64,000 nt of DNA from an uncultured Bacteroidales bacterium (lineage in GTDB: Bacteria; Bacteroidota; Bacteroidia; Bacteroidales; UBA932), in assembly GCA_947306365.1 (NCBI GenBank), contig CAMZGD010000006.1, forward strand, positions 1 to 64,000, read 5' to 3'. The notes below the pieces were generated by a model that was given only the letters and a program-made list of their open reading frames with translations, did no database searches and had not been told where the DNA came from. How positions within the stretch are numbered: the stretch's first letter is position 1; every line of letters begins with the position of its first letter. The position numbers were made by a program, and so were the translations under genes. Shown piece after piece: positions 33,305 to 42,479 of the stretch.

Positions 33305-34228
33305 ATGGAGATCAAAAGGAAAAGTAAGAAAAAGAATAAAATGATAGCACTATGTATAGTGGGTATTATCGTTTTGGGGCTCGCGATAGATTTCTTTGTA
33401 GTCAGGAAAATCGCGATGGACAGATTTGCGGTTTATGAGGCGAAAGCAAAAAGTATCAATAGTTCCTATGGAATGATCAGTTATATCGATGAGGGCGAGG
33501 GAGAAGCCTTTCTAGTCTGTCACGGAATCACCGGAGGGTATGACCAGGGCTTTGATGTATTGAGCGGACGTACAGACGATTATAGGATTATTGCACCATC
33601 GAGATTCGGATATCCGGGGACAGATATGCCGGAAAATTCCACAGTAGATATGCAAGTGGAAGCATTTATTGAATTGCTGGATCATCTTGGCATAGAGAAA
33701 GCTTTTGTTGTGGGGACTAGCGCCGGGGGGACAGTTGCGCAGAGATTCGCCTTGATGTATCCGGAAAGATGCAAAGGCCTGGTGCTGTACTGTTCGGGCT
33801 ATCCGGCAACAGAGAAGCCGACCAAGCCTGTTTCGGGAATGACCGGGCCGCCGAAAATGCTATGTAACGACTTTGCCATGTGGATGGTCAGTCCGTTATT
33901 CCCTCTGATCATGGGAATGGAAAGCAGCGTGATAAAGCAGATTATGCCGATGAAAGAGCGTAGAGCGGGCGTAGTCCTTGATGGGAAAGTAGTGAATAAG
34001 GATCCTAACGATTCCTATGAGAATTATGATCTAAGAAATATCAAAGTACCTGTTCTCATTATCCATTCCGAAGACGATAAGCTGGCGGATTCGGAGAAAG
34101 CAAAGTACTGGAGCAATGAGATTCCCGGTTGCTCCTCTGTTTTCTTTTCAGGCGGAGGACATATGATGGTGGGCAACAGCGAAGAGATAGATCATGTGCT
34201 TGATGAGTTTGTGGAGAAGAATAAATAA
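33305..34228 (+). CDS. Membrane-anchored alpha/beta hydrolase
   Basis: 307 aa from ATG 33305. A Lys-rich N-terminus (KRKSKKKNK) is followed by one TM helix (about 13-35), so the catalytic domain is anchored on the outside of the inner membrane. Oxyanion-hole motif CHGITGG, nucleophile elbow VVGTSAGGTVAQ with Ser, a late acidic residue in HSEDDKLADSEK, and the His in GGGHMMVG. Substrate unknown. Composition is AT-rich with an SD-like GGAAGCGAGG before the start, unlike the host, which points to transfer, perhaps from a Firmicute. Confidence 0.85.
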   Translation: MEIKRKSKKKNKMIALCIVGIIVLGLAIDFFVVRKIAMDRFAVYEAKAKSINSSYGMISYIDEGEGEAFLVCHGITGGYDQGFDVLSGRTDDYRIIAPSRFGYPGTDMPENSTVDMQVEAFIELLDHLGIEKAFVVGTSAGGTVAQRFALMYPERCKGLVLYCSGYPATEKPTKPVSGMTGPPKMLCNDFAMWMVSPLFPLIMGMESSVIKQIMPMKERRAGVVLDGKVVNKDPNDSYENYDLRNIKVPVLIIHSEDDKLADSEKAKYWSNEIPGCSSVFFSGGGHMMVGNSEEIDHVLDEFVEKNK

Positions 34229-34296
34229 ATACGCAAGGATTGCTCCTTGACGAAGCCCCCCAACCCCCTCGCGCCGTTGGCGCGGTACGCGGCGCG

Positions 34297-34743
34297 TCAT
34301 TCGGTCGCCGGCCCTGCGGCCGGCAGCTGACGGAGGAGGCCGTCGATGGAATCGACGACGGCGTCGAACAGTTTGTACATCAGTTCCGGCTCCGCCATTT
34401 CCGGAATGTACACGATGACACGCTTGCCGGCGCCGGCCATCCACCCGGCCTCGGTGTGGGCGCTGCGTCCGCAGGGAAGGACCAGGACACACGTGTCGGC
34501 CCATTCCAGGGCTTCCAGGTCGGCCTTGAACTGCCGTTCCGCCTTCGGATGGTGCAGGCCTTCGGCATACTGCGCAAAAGTCCAGTCCGGGGCATTCTCA
34601 TCGATGTCCGTCCATCGGAAACCATTGCCGCCGTGGGGCGGATTGCGGAAATCATACACCTCGTGCCCGGCCTCCCTGAGACGGGCCACCACCTCGGGGT
34701 AATATGTGTTTCTCCAGCTGGAGGCGACGTAGATCTTCGCCAT
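34297..34743 (-). CDS. Nucleoside 2-deoxyribosyltransferase-like protein
   Basis: 148 aa. The N-terminus KIYVASSWRNTYYPEVVARLREAGHEVYDFRNP and ADTCVLVLPCGRSAHTEAGWM (around 84-104) are the Rossmann-like fold and the conserved Ser-x-x-x-Glu region of the nucleoside 2-deoxyribosyltransferase superfamily. Members cleave N-glycosidic bonds or transfer deoxyribose; some act in defence or nucleotide salvage. GC content is high, like the core and unlike the rest of the island. Operon with a 41-aa membrane protein located 3 nt upstream. Confidence 0.8.
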   Translation of the reverse strand: MAKIYVASSWRNTYYPEVVARLREAGHEVYDFRNPPHGGNGFRWTDIDENAPDWTFAQYAEGLHHPKAERQFKADLEALEWADTCVLVLPCGRSAHTEAGWMAGAGKRVIVYIPEMAEPELMYKLFDAVVDSIDGLLRQLPAAGPATE

Positions 34744-34746
34744 AAA

Positions 34747-34872
34747 CTATTTCTCCCGGAAATACCGTGACTTGCGCCGCATCTGCATCTGCCGCTTCCG
34801 TTTGTTCGTATACACCAGCAGCACCGCATAGACCGCCACCAGGGCGATTACCAGAATCCAAAACCAAATCAT
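34747..34872 (-). CDS. Small membrane protein, 41 aa
   Basis: Starts MIWFWILVIALVAVYAVLLV, one TM helix of about 22 residues, followed by a basic tail (TNKRKRQMQMRRKSRYFREK). ATG at 34872, TAG at 34747-34749, 3 nt before the next gene. The strong hydrophobic-then-basic pattern and the host-like GC content with third-position bias suggest a true gene. Function unknown. Confidence 0.7.
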   Translation of the reverse strand: MIWFWILVIALVAVYAVLLVYTNKRKRQMQMRRKSRYFREK

Positions 34873-34950
34873 TTTCGTACTCTTTTCTACAAAGATACTT
34901 GATTCCTTCGAATTATCTTACAAATTATTGACGGCAGAGGGCATTCCTCC

Positions 34951-35472
34951 TTAGCGCCTGAGCTCTGCTTTTGCCGCGGCTTCACGGAGTTTCCGTTCTT
35001 TCTGCTCTTGACGGTATGATTCCCGGGCTGTGCGCCTTTCTGCCTGGGCTTGCAAGTAGGCTTCTCCGTTCCTCTTGATCTCATCTTCAACGCGAGTGAC
35101 GGTAGCCTCAATGTTGGCTTTCTTCAGTTCGCACTCCCAGACGATAACTACGCTCCAGCCGGTAGCTTCCAGGTCACGCCAGACGCGCTGGTCACGCTCT
35201 TGGTTCCTGGCAACCTTGGCGGTCCAGAAATCAGTGTTGGTCTTTGGAATAGTATAATACTTGCAGCCCTTATGGCCATGCCAGAAACAGCCGTGAATAA
35301 AGATGACCGTGCGATACTTGGGGAGGACAATGTCAGGTGTTCCTGGTAGTCTCTTATCATTTACTAGATAGCGAAAACCTTGGTGCCAGAGAGTTTGACG
35401 TAGCATTAGTTCTGGACCTGTATTCTTGGCACGGTTATGTGACATGCACTTAAAACGCTGTTCAGGAGTCAT
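34951..35472 (-). CDS. vsr: Very short patch repair endonuclease (Vsr)
   Basis: 173 aa. Vsr nicks 5' of T in T:G mismatches made by deamination of 5-methylcytosine. Visible are the N-terminal MSHNRAKNTGPELMLRQTLW, the catalytic-Asp region LPGTPDIVLPKYRTVIFIHG, the zinc/structure motif CFWHGHKGCKYY and the late VIVWECELKK. The last 35 residues are a charged helix beyond the usual end. Vsr genes go with C5-cytosine methylases, and one is present at 40978. Its -7 box is at 35492-35499. Confidence 0.95.
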   Translation of the reverse strand: MTPEQRFKCMSHNRAKNTGPELMLRQTLWHQGFRYLVNDKRLPGTPDIVLPKYRTVIFIHGCFWHGHKGCKYYTIPKTNTDFWTAKVARNQERDQRVWRDLEATGWSVVIVWECELKKANIEATVTRVEDEIKRNGEAYLQAQAERRTARESYRQEQKERKLREAAAKAELRR

Positions 35473-35491
35473 ATTGACAAGGGCTGTTTTG

Positions 35492-35529
35492 CAAATTTAC
35501 GTAGAATCAAGTGAAAATAATTAACTTTG
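35492..35529. promoter_or_regulatory. Divergent -7 boxes for vsr and the Sau3AI-like endonuclease
   Basis: Minus-strand TAAATTTG at 35492-35499 (vsr, ATG 35472) and plus-strand TAACTTTG at 35522-35529 (endonuclease, ATG 35551). The plus box excludes the in-frame TTG 35527 as start. Confidence 0.7.
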
Positions 35530-35550
35530 ATTTTTGCAATTCGGTACAGT

Positions 35551-36954
35551 ATGCATTTTAACTACGATAAGACGGACAAATGGTCCATATTGGAGTATAG
35601 TAAGCAGCTTCTTGGCAAGACCTTAGAGCAGGCTATTGCTCCGGACGTCATTGAAGTCCGTAAAGGAAAAGGGCGTCTTGGCCAACTGGTCGAGGAGTTT
35701 TTCTTCGGGTATGATGTCAATTCAAATCCGGATGCAGACTTTTCCGATGCTGGGCTGGAGCTAAAAGTAACACCTCTCAAGGAGCTAAAGAATAAGGTAC
35801 TGGCCATCAAAGAGCGCCTGGTCTGCACGATGATTGACTACGACGCCGATCAGGAGAAACCTTTTGAGCAGTCCCACGTCTACCTCAAGTGCGCCTACAT
35901 GCTGATTCTCTTCTACCTCCACGAGGCAGATGTCCCCGTTCAGCAGCTACTGTTCATCTACTCAGTCCTGTGGCAGATTCCGGAAAAGGACCTGCTTATC
36001 ATGAAGCAGGACTACGAGAAGATTATCGGCAAGATTCGTGCTGGTAAGGCCCATGAACTCTCTGAAGGTGACACCACCTATCTCGGCGCTTGCCGGAAAG
36101 GACAAAAGGGCGATTCTGATGTCTTCTACAAACTACCGGACGGAACACGTGCTAAGATTCCAGCTCCCAAGCGGGCCTTCTCGTTGAAGACGCAGTACAT
36201 GCGGACCATCCTAGACTTTGCAGAGAAGACCGGCGGCCAGGGCACCCACAACACTTCCGCCTTGGTGCATGGGTATGGACCGCACCTGATTGAGGAAAAT
36301 GAACTACGGGAGAAGATCTTCGAAGACATCCTCCTGGACCGATTTAAACCTTATTACGGCAAAACCTATGATGAATTGGTGGAGGAGCTGCATGCGCCTA
36401 CTACTGGAGCGAAGAGCAAGTTTTTCCTCATTGCCAATGAAATCCTCACTGAAGGTGAGACCCGGGGCGAAGATGTGACCAAATCCGAAGAGTTTATCAA
36501 GTCTGGCATTGTCATTAAGACCATCCGGCTCAATAAGAGTGGCCGCCCTGCAGAAGCGATGTCCTTCGAGAACATCAACTACACTGATATTCTGCAGGAA
36601 GATGATTGGTATGACTCCAGGCTATACGACATCTTTACGGGGCGCTTCCTGTTCATTGTATTCCAGGATGGAGATGATGGACAGGTTCGTCTAAAAAACG
36701 CTTTCTTCTGGACAATGCCGGTAGATGATTTGAACGAGGCGGCTGTATATTGGCAAAATATCAAGGATGCCGTCAAGGACAATCATATTGCGCCTGAATT
36801 CTTCTACCGCGAAAGCGACCACAAGAAGTTCCATGTCCGCCCAAAGGCCAAGAACGCGGCAGATGTGGCCGTCAATCCCCATGGCGGCACGGCCAAGAAA
36901 TACTGCTACTGGTTCAATCACGAGTACATCAAGAAAATAGTTTCAGAAGTTTAG
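35551..36954 (+). CDS. Type II restriction endonuclease, Sau3AI/MutH family
   Basis: 467 aa from ATG 35551. The N-terminal half is a MutH/Sau3AI nuclease domain: LGKTLEQAI, then GKGRLGQLVEEFFFG with the catalytic Glu48/49, and FSDAGLELKVTP with Asp66, Glu70 and Lys72, the D-x3-E-x-K site. The C-terminal half (about 240-467) matches in size the second, non-catalytic MutH-like domain of Sau3AI that gives allosteric two-site binding. Enzymes of this family cut GATC; that specificity is inference here. The cognate methylase would be the C5-cytosine enzyme at 40978-42231. Confidence 0.88.
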   Translation: MHFNYDKTDKWSILEYSKQLLGKTLEQAIAPDVIEVRKGKGRLGQLVEEFFFGYDVNSNPDADFSDAGLELKVTPLKELKNKVLAIKERLVCTMIDYDADQEKPFEQSHVYLKCAYMLILFYLHEADVPVQQLLFIYSVLWQIPEKDLLIMKQDYEKIIGKIRAGKAHELSEGDTTYLGACRKGQKGDSDVFYKLPDGTRAKIPAPKRAFSLKTQYMRTILDFAEKTGGQGTHNTSALVHGYGPHLIEENELREKIFEDILLDRFKPYYGKTYDELVEELHAPTTGAKSKFFLIANEILTEGETRGEDVTKSEEFIKSGIVIKTIRLNKSGRPAEAMSFENINYTDILQEDDWYDSRLYDIFTGRFLFIVFQDGDDGQVRLKNAFFWTMPVDDLNEAAVYWQNIKDAVKDNHIAPEFFYRESDHKKFHVRPKAKNAADVAVNPHGGTAKKYCYWFNHEYIKKIVSEV

Positions 36955-37073
36955 TTCGCACCTACATCTCTTTTTTGTCCGACACCACCGGCCGGATATG
37001 GCTTTATACAATTCACACATACTATATTTTTAAAATATATTAAATATTTGTATTACATTTTTCGGATATTTTA

Positions 37074-37081
37074 TATATTTG
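37074..37081 (+). promoter_or_regulatory. -7 box of the MORC-like operon
   Basis: TATATTTG at 37074-37081 in a very AT-rich stretch (37010-37080), with TTTG at 37047-37050 as a possible -33 box at a longer than usual distance. It precedes the 76-aa gene at 37115. Confidence 0.6.
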
Positions 37082-37114
37082 CAAAAACTAGATTTGGCAA
37101 CCCCTTTATCTTCA

Positions 37115-37345
37115 ATGGAAAAATCAGCAAAAAGGATTCGATTCGAAAAAGTCGCATCAGGAAGAGTTCAACGAGTTTTGGATACGCTTCACCTTATCCA
37201 AAATTGCTCTAATCGGAATAATTATGAATACGACGAGTCTGATGTAGAGCGCATGTTTTCTGAGATTAATAAGGCCCTTCGAGAAGCTCATTCCGCCTTC
37301 AACAAGGAGATTAATAAGGATAAACGACAAGGCTTTTCATTCTAA
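37115..37345 (+). CDS. Small helical protein preceding the MORC-like ATPase
   Basis: 76 aa from ATG 37115; an upstream TTG at 37079 overlaps the -7 box. Charged and helical (RVQRVLDTLHLIQNCSNRN, VERMFSEINKALREAHSAFN), no hydrophobic segment and no known domain seen. It is 5 nt before the ATPase gene and so is the first gene of that operon. It might be an accessory or control subunit; that is inference from position only. Confidence 0.7.
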   Translation: MEKSAKRIRFEKVASGRVQRVLDTLHLIQNCSNRNNYEYDESDVERMFSEINKALREAHSAFNKEINKDKRQGFSF

Positions 37346-37350
37346 TTATC

Positions 37351-39321
37351 ATGAGTGCGATAGAAAACAACTTAAGATGGACTTTCGACCCAGAGACTGG
37401 TGAGGAGGAAGGCGCAAACGATGCATTAGGGCAAAATTTCCGTCAGCGCCCTTATGCTTCGTTACTCCGAGAGGCCGTGCAGAATGCACTTGATGTGCCT
37501 TCCGGGAATGGCCCTGTGATTGTTAATTTCTCTTTTGGGAAGATTGATAACAAGAATTATCCTTGTTTCTTTGAATTAAAAGACCATATTCAGGGCTGCA
37601 TCGATTATTGGAGTCAATCAGAAGCCATTGTCAGCAGGTATAAAAGAATGCAGGAGTGCTTTTCTGACGAGTACATATCAAAATTATGTTACTTGAAGAT
37701 TTCTGACAGGAACACCCAAGGAATGGCATATGAAGCCAACAACAATAACCTTCCTTTTTTTGCTTTTGTTAGGGCTTCAAAAGTTAGCGTGAAGGGAAAC
37801 GATAACACCGGAGGAACTTATGGTTTCGGCAAGGCCGCTTACTTTCAACTTTCCCCTATTGGCACACTGTTAATCTCGACGATGACAGATAAAGGAAGGT
37901 CTTATTTTGAGGGTAAATCCGTACTATGCACGCATACTTATAAGGGGGAGAAAAAAACATCAGTAGGTTACTACGATAACAATAACGGAAAAGGCCCAAT
38001 TTCTCAATCAGATCAAATTCCGCCCAGATTTCGCAAATCTGAGCCCGGAACCGATTTTTATATTTTAGGTTTTCTTGATAGCCGAAAGGACATTGCAATA
38101 GAAGAAATGAAATATGAGGCGTTACGAAGTTTCTTTGTGGCGATTCATCGTAGAAAATTGGTTCTTGAATTTGAATATTCAAAGGATAAGCGCCTCATCA
38201 TTGACTCCGATTCTCTTCCGACCATTATGAAAGAGGTCTTCCCCGAGTCGGTTGATAATTCTGGCCAATTTCGCACCCTCAATCCTCGTCCCTATTATGA
38301 TGCGATTGTCAACGAGGACGATGGATCCAAGTATCGGACATTCACCGATGTTCTGCCAAATATTGGCCGGGTTTATTTATATGTCAAAAGGGCTAAAGAT
38401 TACAGCGACAAGATTTTATACATGAGGAGGCCCTATATGACTGTATTCGCAAAGAACCAGTCGACAAGTGTAGGCATGGCCGGGGTATTTGTCTGCGATG
38501 ATTTAAGGGGTGACAATAAGTTGAAGAAAATAGAAAATTCTTCACACACAATGTGGCGCCCGGAACTAAACAAAGATGCTCTGACTCAAGACACCATTGA
38601 GGAAGGACGCATAGCATTTAGAGAAGTAAATGATTATTGCGACCGTTGTTTACGCGAGCTTAGCGCTGCTGGCGATAAGCAAGAATTGGAAATCGCAGGT
38701 CTTGACGATATGCTATATGTCCCCGATTCACTTATAGGAGATGAAGAAAATGAGGAAGAGAAATCTGTAGGACAGCCGTCAGGAGAAATCAAGGATGAAG
38801 GTCTTTCCTTAACGACTGACATAGCGAAAGAAGAATATATTGAAAGGGAACCATCTCAAAAGGGTGATAATGCTGTGATTGTAGGAGACCTTGTGGGAGG
38901 AATAGTCATTTCAAGTGATGGAAGCGATGTGGTTGGTGTCGATCAATCTGGTCACAGGCGGTCAGGAAAAGGCAATTCCAAACCGGGCTCAGAATTGAAA
39001 CCAGTCAATCGGACAGATACCGATGGGTCTTCTTATGGCCCGATTAACGTTACATGCCGATCTTTCGCTCAGCTGGAAGGCGGATTATGGTGGCATTATA
39101 TCACAATTCACACCGACGCACCAATATACAAAGGGTATATGGACATATTAGTTTGTGGGGAAAATGGTGATGTGTCTGTTAATCTTGCTGAAACCACCCT
39201 TGGGGCTGTTAATGACAATCGGATTTCTGGTATTGAACTTCCATCTGGGGCCACACGCTTTAAGGTACGTTTTACCGATAATATGAAATACACTTTACGA
39301 ACTGCCTTGAGCTATGAATAA
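37351..39321 (+). CDS. MORC/Hsp90-like GHKL ATPase of a restriction-modification cluster
   Basis: 656 aa. The N-terminal GHKL ATP-binding site is visible: N-box LLREAVQNALDV with Glu41, Asn45 and Asp48; a D-x-x-x-x-G-like motif LKISDRNTQGM (Asp119); and the lid GGTYGFGKAAYF (154-165). An S5-like transducer region follows, then an acidic linker (about 465-510) and a C-terminal beta domain (about 565-656). Bacterial MORC and paraMORC ATPases are known from R-M neighbourhoods together with C5 methylases and Vsr (Iyer, Abhiman and Aravind, 2008), and this neighbourhood fits. It probably remodels or loops DNA to control the nucleases. Its stop overlaps the next start. Confidence 0.85.
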   Translation: MSAIENNLRWTFDPETGEEEGANDALGQNFRQRPYASLLREAVQNALDVPSGNGPVIVNFSFGKIDNKNYPCFFELKDHIQGCIDYWSQSEAIVSRYKRMQECFSDEYISKLCYLKISDRNTQGMAYEANNNNLPFFAFVRASKVSVKGNDNTGGTYGFGKAAYFQLSPIGTLLISTMTDKGRSYFEGKSVLCTHTYKGEKKTSVGYYDNNNGKGPISQSDQIPPRFRKSEPGTDFYILGFLDSRKDIAIEEMKYEALRSFFVAIHRRKLVLEFEYSKDKRLIIDSDSLPTIMKEVFPESVDNSGQFRTLNPRPYYDAIVNEDDGSKYRTFTDVLPNIGRVYLYVKRAKDYSDKILYMRRPYMTVFAKNQSTSVGMAGVFVCDDLRGDNKLKKIENSSHTMWRPELNKDALTQDTIEEGRIAFREVNDYCDRCLRELSAAGDKQELEIAGLDDMLYVPDSLIGDEENEEEKSVGQPSGEIKDEGLSLTTDIAKEEYIEREPSQKGDNAVIVGDLVGGIVISSDGSDVVGVDQSGHRRSGKGNSKPGSELKPVNRTDTDGSSYGPINVTCRSFAQLEGGLWWHYITIHTDAPIYKGYMDILVCGENGDVSVNLAETTLGAVNDNRISGIELPSGATRFKVRFTDNMKYTLRTALSYE

Positions 39322-40186
39322 AAGCGGTCTTTCATTTCCTCATCCCGTACTCGGCGTCGGCGATGATATTCACTCTACGTGCGAAATTGTACCATCAATT
39401 ACGAAGGATACTACTAATTATTATATACATTTCGCTCTCTCCATAGACAATAAGGATATCCTTGATTTAATCGATATGGGTAAGGCATCCTTTTCATGCG
39501 AGATTAACTGCCCTTCGACTTTTTATCGCCGAGTAGTAAAATCAACAGCACCATATTTCGATATCTCTGTTAACCGAAAGGATGTCTCAAAACGAATAGA
39601 CTTTGAGTGTGCGGTTGTAGCATCGAGATCTATTGACAATTATACTAATGCTGATTTTCACAAAGACTTTGAGGGCTTTTCATTCCAGATAGAGCCCGGC
39701 GACTATCTTGCCGTCTTTAGAGAGGGGCATTATGATGTCGATATTAAATATGACAAACTTCGTTCAGCCGGCTCTTTTATTAAAATAGTGCCGGGTGATG
39801 ATGATGTGAATACTTTATATTATTTAGACTCGGAAAAGATAGAAATACGCCTGCCCTGTACATTATTTGAAGATTATAGGTTAAGTTTTAATGGGCCAGG
39901 CAAACATGCTAACATATTCCACTCTTCCCTAGCTTTTAATGCTCTTGTATACGCCCTGATGAATTATTCCGAAGAGGAGCATGGGGATAAACTGTGGGCT
40001 CGTACATTAAAGTATCGCCTCGAAATAGAAGAGCCTTTAAGGCGATATCAAGAATACTTGGGGAAGCGAGATGCGCCAGCCGAAAGCTTAAAGTTGGCCC
40101 AGGCACTTTTGTCTAATCCATACAAACGCATGTTCAAGACAATGCATGACATTATTGACGTAACCGATAATCAAGAGGACGATTAA
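39314..40186 (+). CDS. Uncharacterised partner protein of the MORC-like ATPase
   Basis: 290 aa, start overlapping the ATPase gene by 8 bp. No known domain recognised. The N-terminus has SFPHPVLGVGDDI and the first two thirds are rich in beta-strand-like alternation (YYIHFALSIDNKDIL, FSCEINCPSTFYRRVV, KIEIRLPCTLFEDYRL); the last third is helical (HSSLAFNALVYALMNYSEEE, LRRYQEYLGKR). No transmembrane segment. The tight coupling suggests it forms a complex with the ATPase, perhaps as the DNA-binding or target-recognition part. Confidence 0.8.
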   Translation: MNKSGLSFPHPVLGVGDDIHSTCEIVPSITKDTTNYYIHFALSIDNKDILDLIDMGKASFSCEINCPSTFYRRVVKSTAPYFDISVNRKDVSKRIDFECAVVASRSIDNYTNADFHKDFEGFSFQIEPGDYLAVFREGHYDVDIKYDKLRSAGSFIKIVPGDDDVNTLYYLDSEKIEIRLPCTLFEDYRLSFNGPGKHANIFHSSLAFNALVYALMNYSEEEHGDKLWARTLKYRLEIEEPLRRYQEYLGKRDAPAESLKLAQALLSNPYKRMFKTMHDIIDVTDNQEDD

Positions 40187-40189
40187 AGA

Positions 40190-40942
40190 ATGGCACTTCA
40201 GAAAACATTTACCGCAGATTACGCCGCTAAGCTAGAGGAGAACGCCAAGTGCGGTATCGATATCGAAAAATATCAGAATCCCACTTTCGATTTTGACGCT
40301 AAAGAAACTCGTTTAATTCCCGCTGTAGAGCAGCCGGAAGGTTTATTAGAGAAAATGGACCCGGATAACGACTTTATTAGTGCTACAGCATTGTACGAAG
40401 CATATTCAGGAATCTCCCCGTTACTTGCCTCAAGCAAAGATTTTTGGACATACCTTACTCATGTTGACTTATATCCATATATCCGCGATCGCCATCCCAA
40501 GCTCAAAGAGCCCGGTTTTAATGACGGGAAGTATGTGAATGAGCATCTTTTTTACGGTTTCGGTCAATCGATTTACCACCCTCTTCAAGGTCTATGGTGG
40601 TCAGTGAGAATGACCGTAGAGCCCGAACAAAATAATCCGTACAGATATACAGAGTTCATTTTTCGAGATTATGGCCTTCGTGTTACCTATTTAGGAAGAT
40701 ATAAGTTATTCAGAAACCGGGAAGAGCTATTAGGCATCCTAGACTTCATCATTGAGAATCAAGACAATCTATTTAACGAACACTCCAGGCAACGTTATCG
40801 TTGGATTGTCCAACATTTTAACAAGATAGGAGCAACCAAACAACTAATGAGCCTTAATCGAGATTATTTTAAGGATGAATTAGAAAGAGTTAAGCCTATT
40901 ATATCTAGGGTTCTTACAGACGAAGACGTTAAATATTTATAA
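40190..40942 (+). CDS. Uncharacterised protein, DUF6339-like, MORC operon
   Basis: 250 aa. Helical, with FWTYLTHVDLYPYIRDRHP and PLQGLWWSVRMTVEPEQNNPYRYTE-type sequence in the middle, which looks to me like the DUF6339 family; I am not certain. Last gene of the 37115-40942 operon (3 nt after the previous stop), followed by a two-way terminator. Proteins of this kind appear next to GHKL ATPases in R-M neighbourhoods; biochemical role not known. Confidence 0.75.
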   Translation: MALQKTFTADYAAKLEENAKCGIDIEKYQNPTFDFDAKETRLIPAVEQPEGLLEKMDPDNDFISATALYEAYSGISPLLASSKDFWTYLTHVDLYPYIRDRHPKLKEPGFNDGKYVNEHLFYGFGQSIYHPLQGLWWSVRMTVEPEQNNPYRYTEFIFRDYGLRVTYLGRYKLFRNREELLGILDFIIENQDNLFNEHSRQRYRWIVQHFNKIGATKQLMSLNRDYFKDELERVKPIISRVLTDEDVKYL

Positions 40943-40944
40943 AT

Positions 40945-40976
40945 AGAATGCGAGGATGTCCCCTCGCATTCTTTAT
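40945..40976. terminator. Bidirectional terminator between MORC operon and methylase
   Basis: Perfect 11-bp stem AGAATGCGAGG (40945-40955) and CCTCGCATTCT (40962-40972), 6-nt loop, followed by TTTATCTT on the plus strand and by A/T-rich sequence on the minus strand. It separates two convergent transcripts. Confidence 0.8.
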
Positions 40977-40977
40977 C

Positions 40978-42231
40978 TTACTTGAGTCTTGACTCAATTT
41001 CTTTCCCGACCCGTGTGATAATACCGCAAACAAGCGCATTGCCCATTAGAAACGCCCTCTTGCCATCATCCACCCCCTCAAGCTTTGTGTGGTCGGAAGG
41101 AAACATATTTAAGCGCTCCAACTCCACAGGGACCAATCGGCGCAATCGACCGGTCTGATCCCGGATGACGTGCCTACAACGGTCCGGGCTCTTGCCTCCT
41201 TCTGAAGTGATGATTGTCCGGGATGGTCTATCAATAGGGTCGGGGAACTCCATCCCGCCTTCAGTATAGTAATACTGGAAACCATCTTTCCTTGTGCGCA
41301 ACTCACGCTTACTCCCTTTGTAGTACTGCCACCTTTCAATTTGCCCGGCGGGAATGTAGAACTCCTCGGGAACCTGATCAGGAGTCACCATGATATCTTG
41401 GATGGTAGTAGGCTTGTCCGAGCAGGAAGGAAATGTAGTGAAAGAAACAGCTTCTCCATCCCGCATTACGCCACTTCCATAGAAAGGATAGGTTACCATC
41501 GACTTGCCGAAATTTTCGGTTATGTCAAGCAGTCTGTCCTTCTTCTTAGCAGAAAGCTTTATTGTTGTCGGAATCGGAATAACCCCTTTCTCCGAATCAA
41601 CGGGGAAAGCCTTCGCAAAAATGCCTGATTGATAAATCCAATCTTTAGGGTCTTTGAAGGCTTGAGCTATTGTTCCATCTTTCTTATACGCCAGGATATA
41701 GGTCCTACGCCTCTTTTGTGGCATCGCATAGTCAGCAGCATTGATAACCCGCCATTCAACCATATATCCCAGTTCGTTCAAGCACTCCAGAATAATGGCG
41801 AAATCACGTCCCCTCTGACTAGCAGGAGAAAGCAGGAGTCGATCGACGTTCTCAAGAAACACAACTTCGGGCCGTTTGTCTCCTTTCTCTTTCAGTATCC
41901 GATAAATGGACCACCACAGAACACCTTTCTTCCCTTCGATTCCTTTAGAATTGCTTAGCGTCGTTGCGACAGAGTAATCTTGGCAAGGAAAGCCCCCAAC
42001 GAGAATATCATGGTCAGGTATATCCTCGGTTTTTACCGTGTTAATATCCTGATTGACAATGCTTCCTTTGCCATAATTCTTCTCATAGACTAGCGCGGCA
42101 TGTTGTATCTTGGTTGACGGTTCCCACTGGTTTGCCCAAATCGTATCAAAGAATGCCGCATCGGCCCTTTCAAGGCCAACTCGGAATCCACCGACACCTG
42201 CGAACAACTCAACAACGCGAACTTTCTCCAT
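40978..42231 (-). CDS. C5-cytosine DNA methyltransferase
   Basis: 417 aa from ATG 42231; a TTG at 42252 overlaps the -7 box and is rejected. Motif I VELFAGVGGFRVGLE (residues 7-21), motif IV GGFPCQDYSVA with the catalytic Cys83, motif VI FLENVDRLL (126-134), motif VIII QKRRRTYI (172-179), and a late motif X-like GNALVCGIITRVGKEI. The target-recognition region lies between about 185 and 340. It should protect sites cut by the Sau3AI-like enzyme; if the family rule holds the target is GATC with the C methylated. Confidence 0.95.
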   Translation of the reverse strand: MEKVRVVELFAGVGGFRVGLERADAAFFDTIWANQWEPSTKIQHAALVYEKNYGKGSIVNQDINTVKTEDIPDHDILVGGFPCQDYSVATTLSNSKGIEGKKGVLWWSIYRILKEKGDKRPEVVFLENVDRLLLSPASQRGRDFAIILECLNELGYMVEWRVINAADYAMPQKRRRTYILAYKKDGTIAQAFKDPKDWIYQSGIFAKAFPVDSEKGVIPIPTTIKLSAKKKDRLLDITENFGKSMVTYPFYGSGVMRDGEAVSFTTFPSCSDKPTTIQDIMVTPDQVPEEFYIPAGQIERWQYYKGSKRELRTRKDGFQYYYTEGGMEFPDPIDRPSRTIITSEGGKSPDRCRHVIRDQTGRLRRLVPVELERLNMFPSDHTKLEGVDDGKRAFLMGNALVCGIITRVGKEIESRLK

Positions 42232-42249
42232 AATTCGGATTTGTGGAGA

Positions 42250-42257
42250 CAAATGTA
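42250..42257 (-). promoter_or_regulatory. -7 box of the methyltransferase gene
   Basis: TACATTTG on the minus strand, 19 nt before the ATG at 42231. The remaining 220 bp up to 42479 are AT-rich (about 38% GC) with no convincing gene; the open frame on the plus strand there has no homology that I recognise. Confidence 0.65.
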
Positions 42258-42479
42258 CTCAGTTTTTTCTTTCGATCCAAATATTTTAGCTACGTTTCCT
42301 ATCGTTCTACTATTGAACGTATTACTTTATTTTAATAATCACGAATTATTAAGAAGCAAGCCAGGATTCAATACTATATGTTTAATCACATTGCTGGAAT
42401 CATTGCGAACCAAAGCGTCAAGCGTCAGCAATGAAGAATTTATAAAGGCAAGACCGAGAGACATTTCGGGCCTCAGAAA

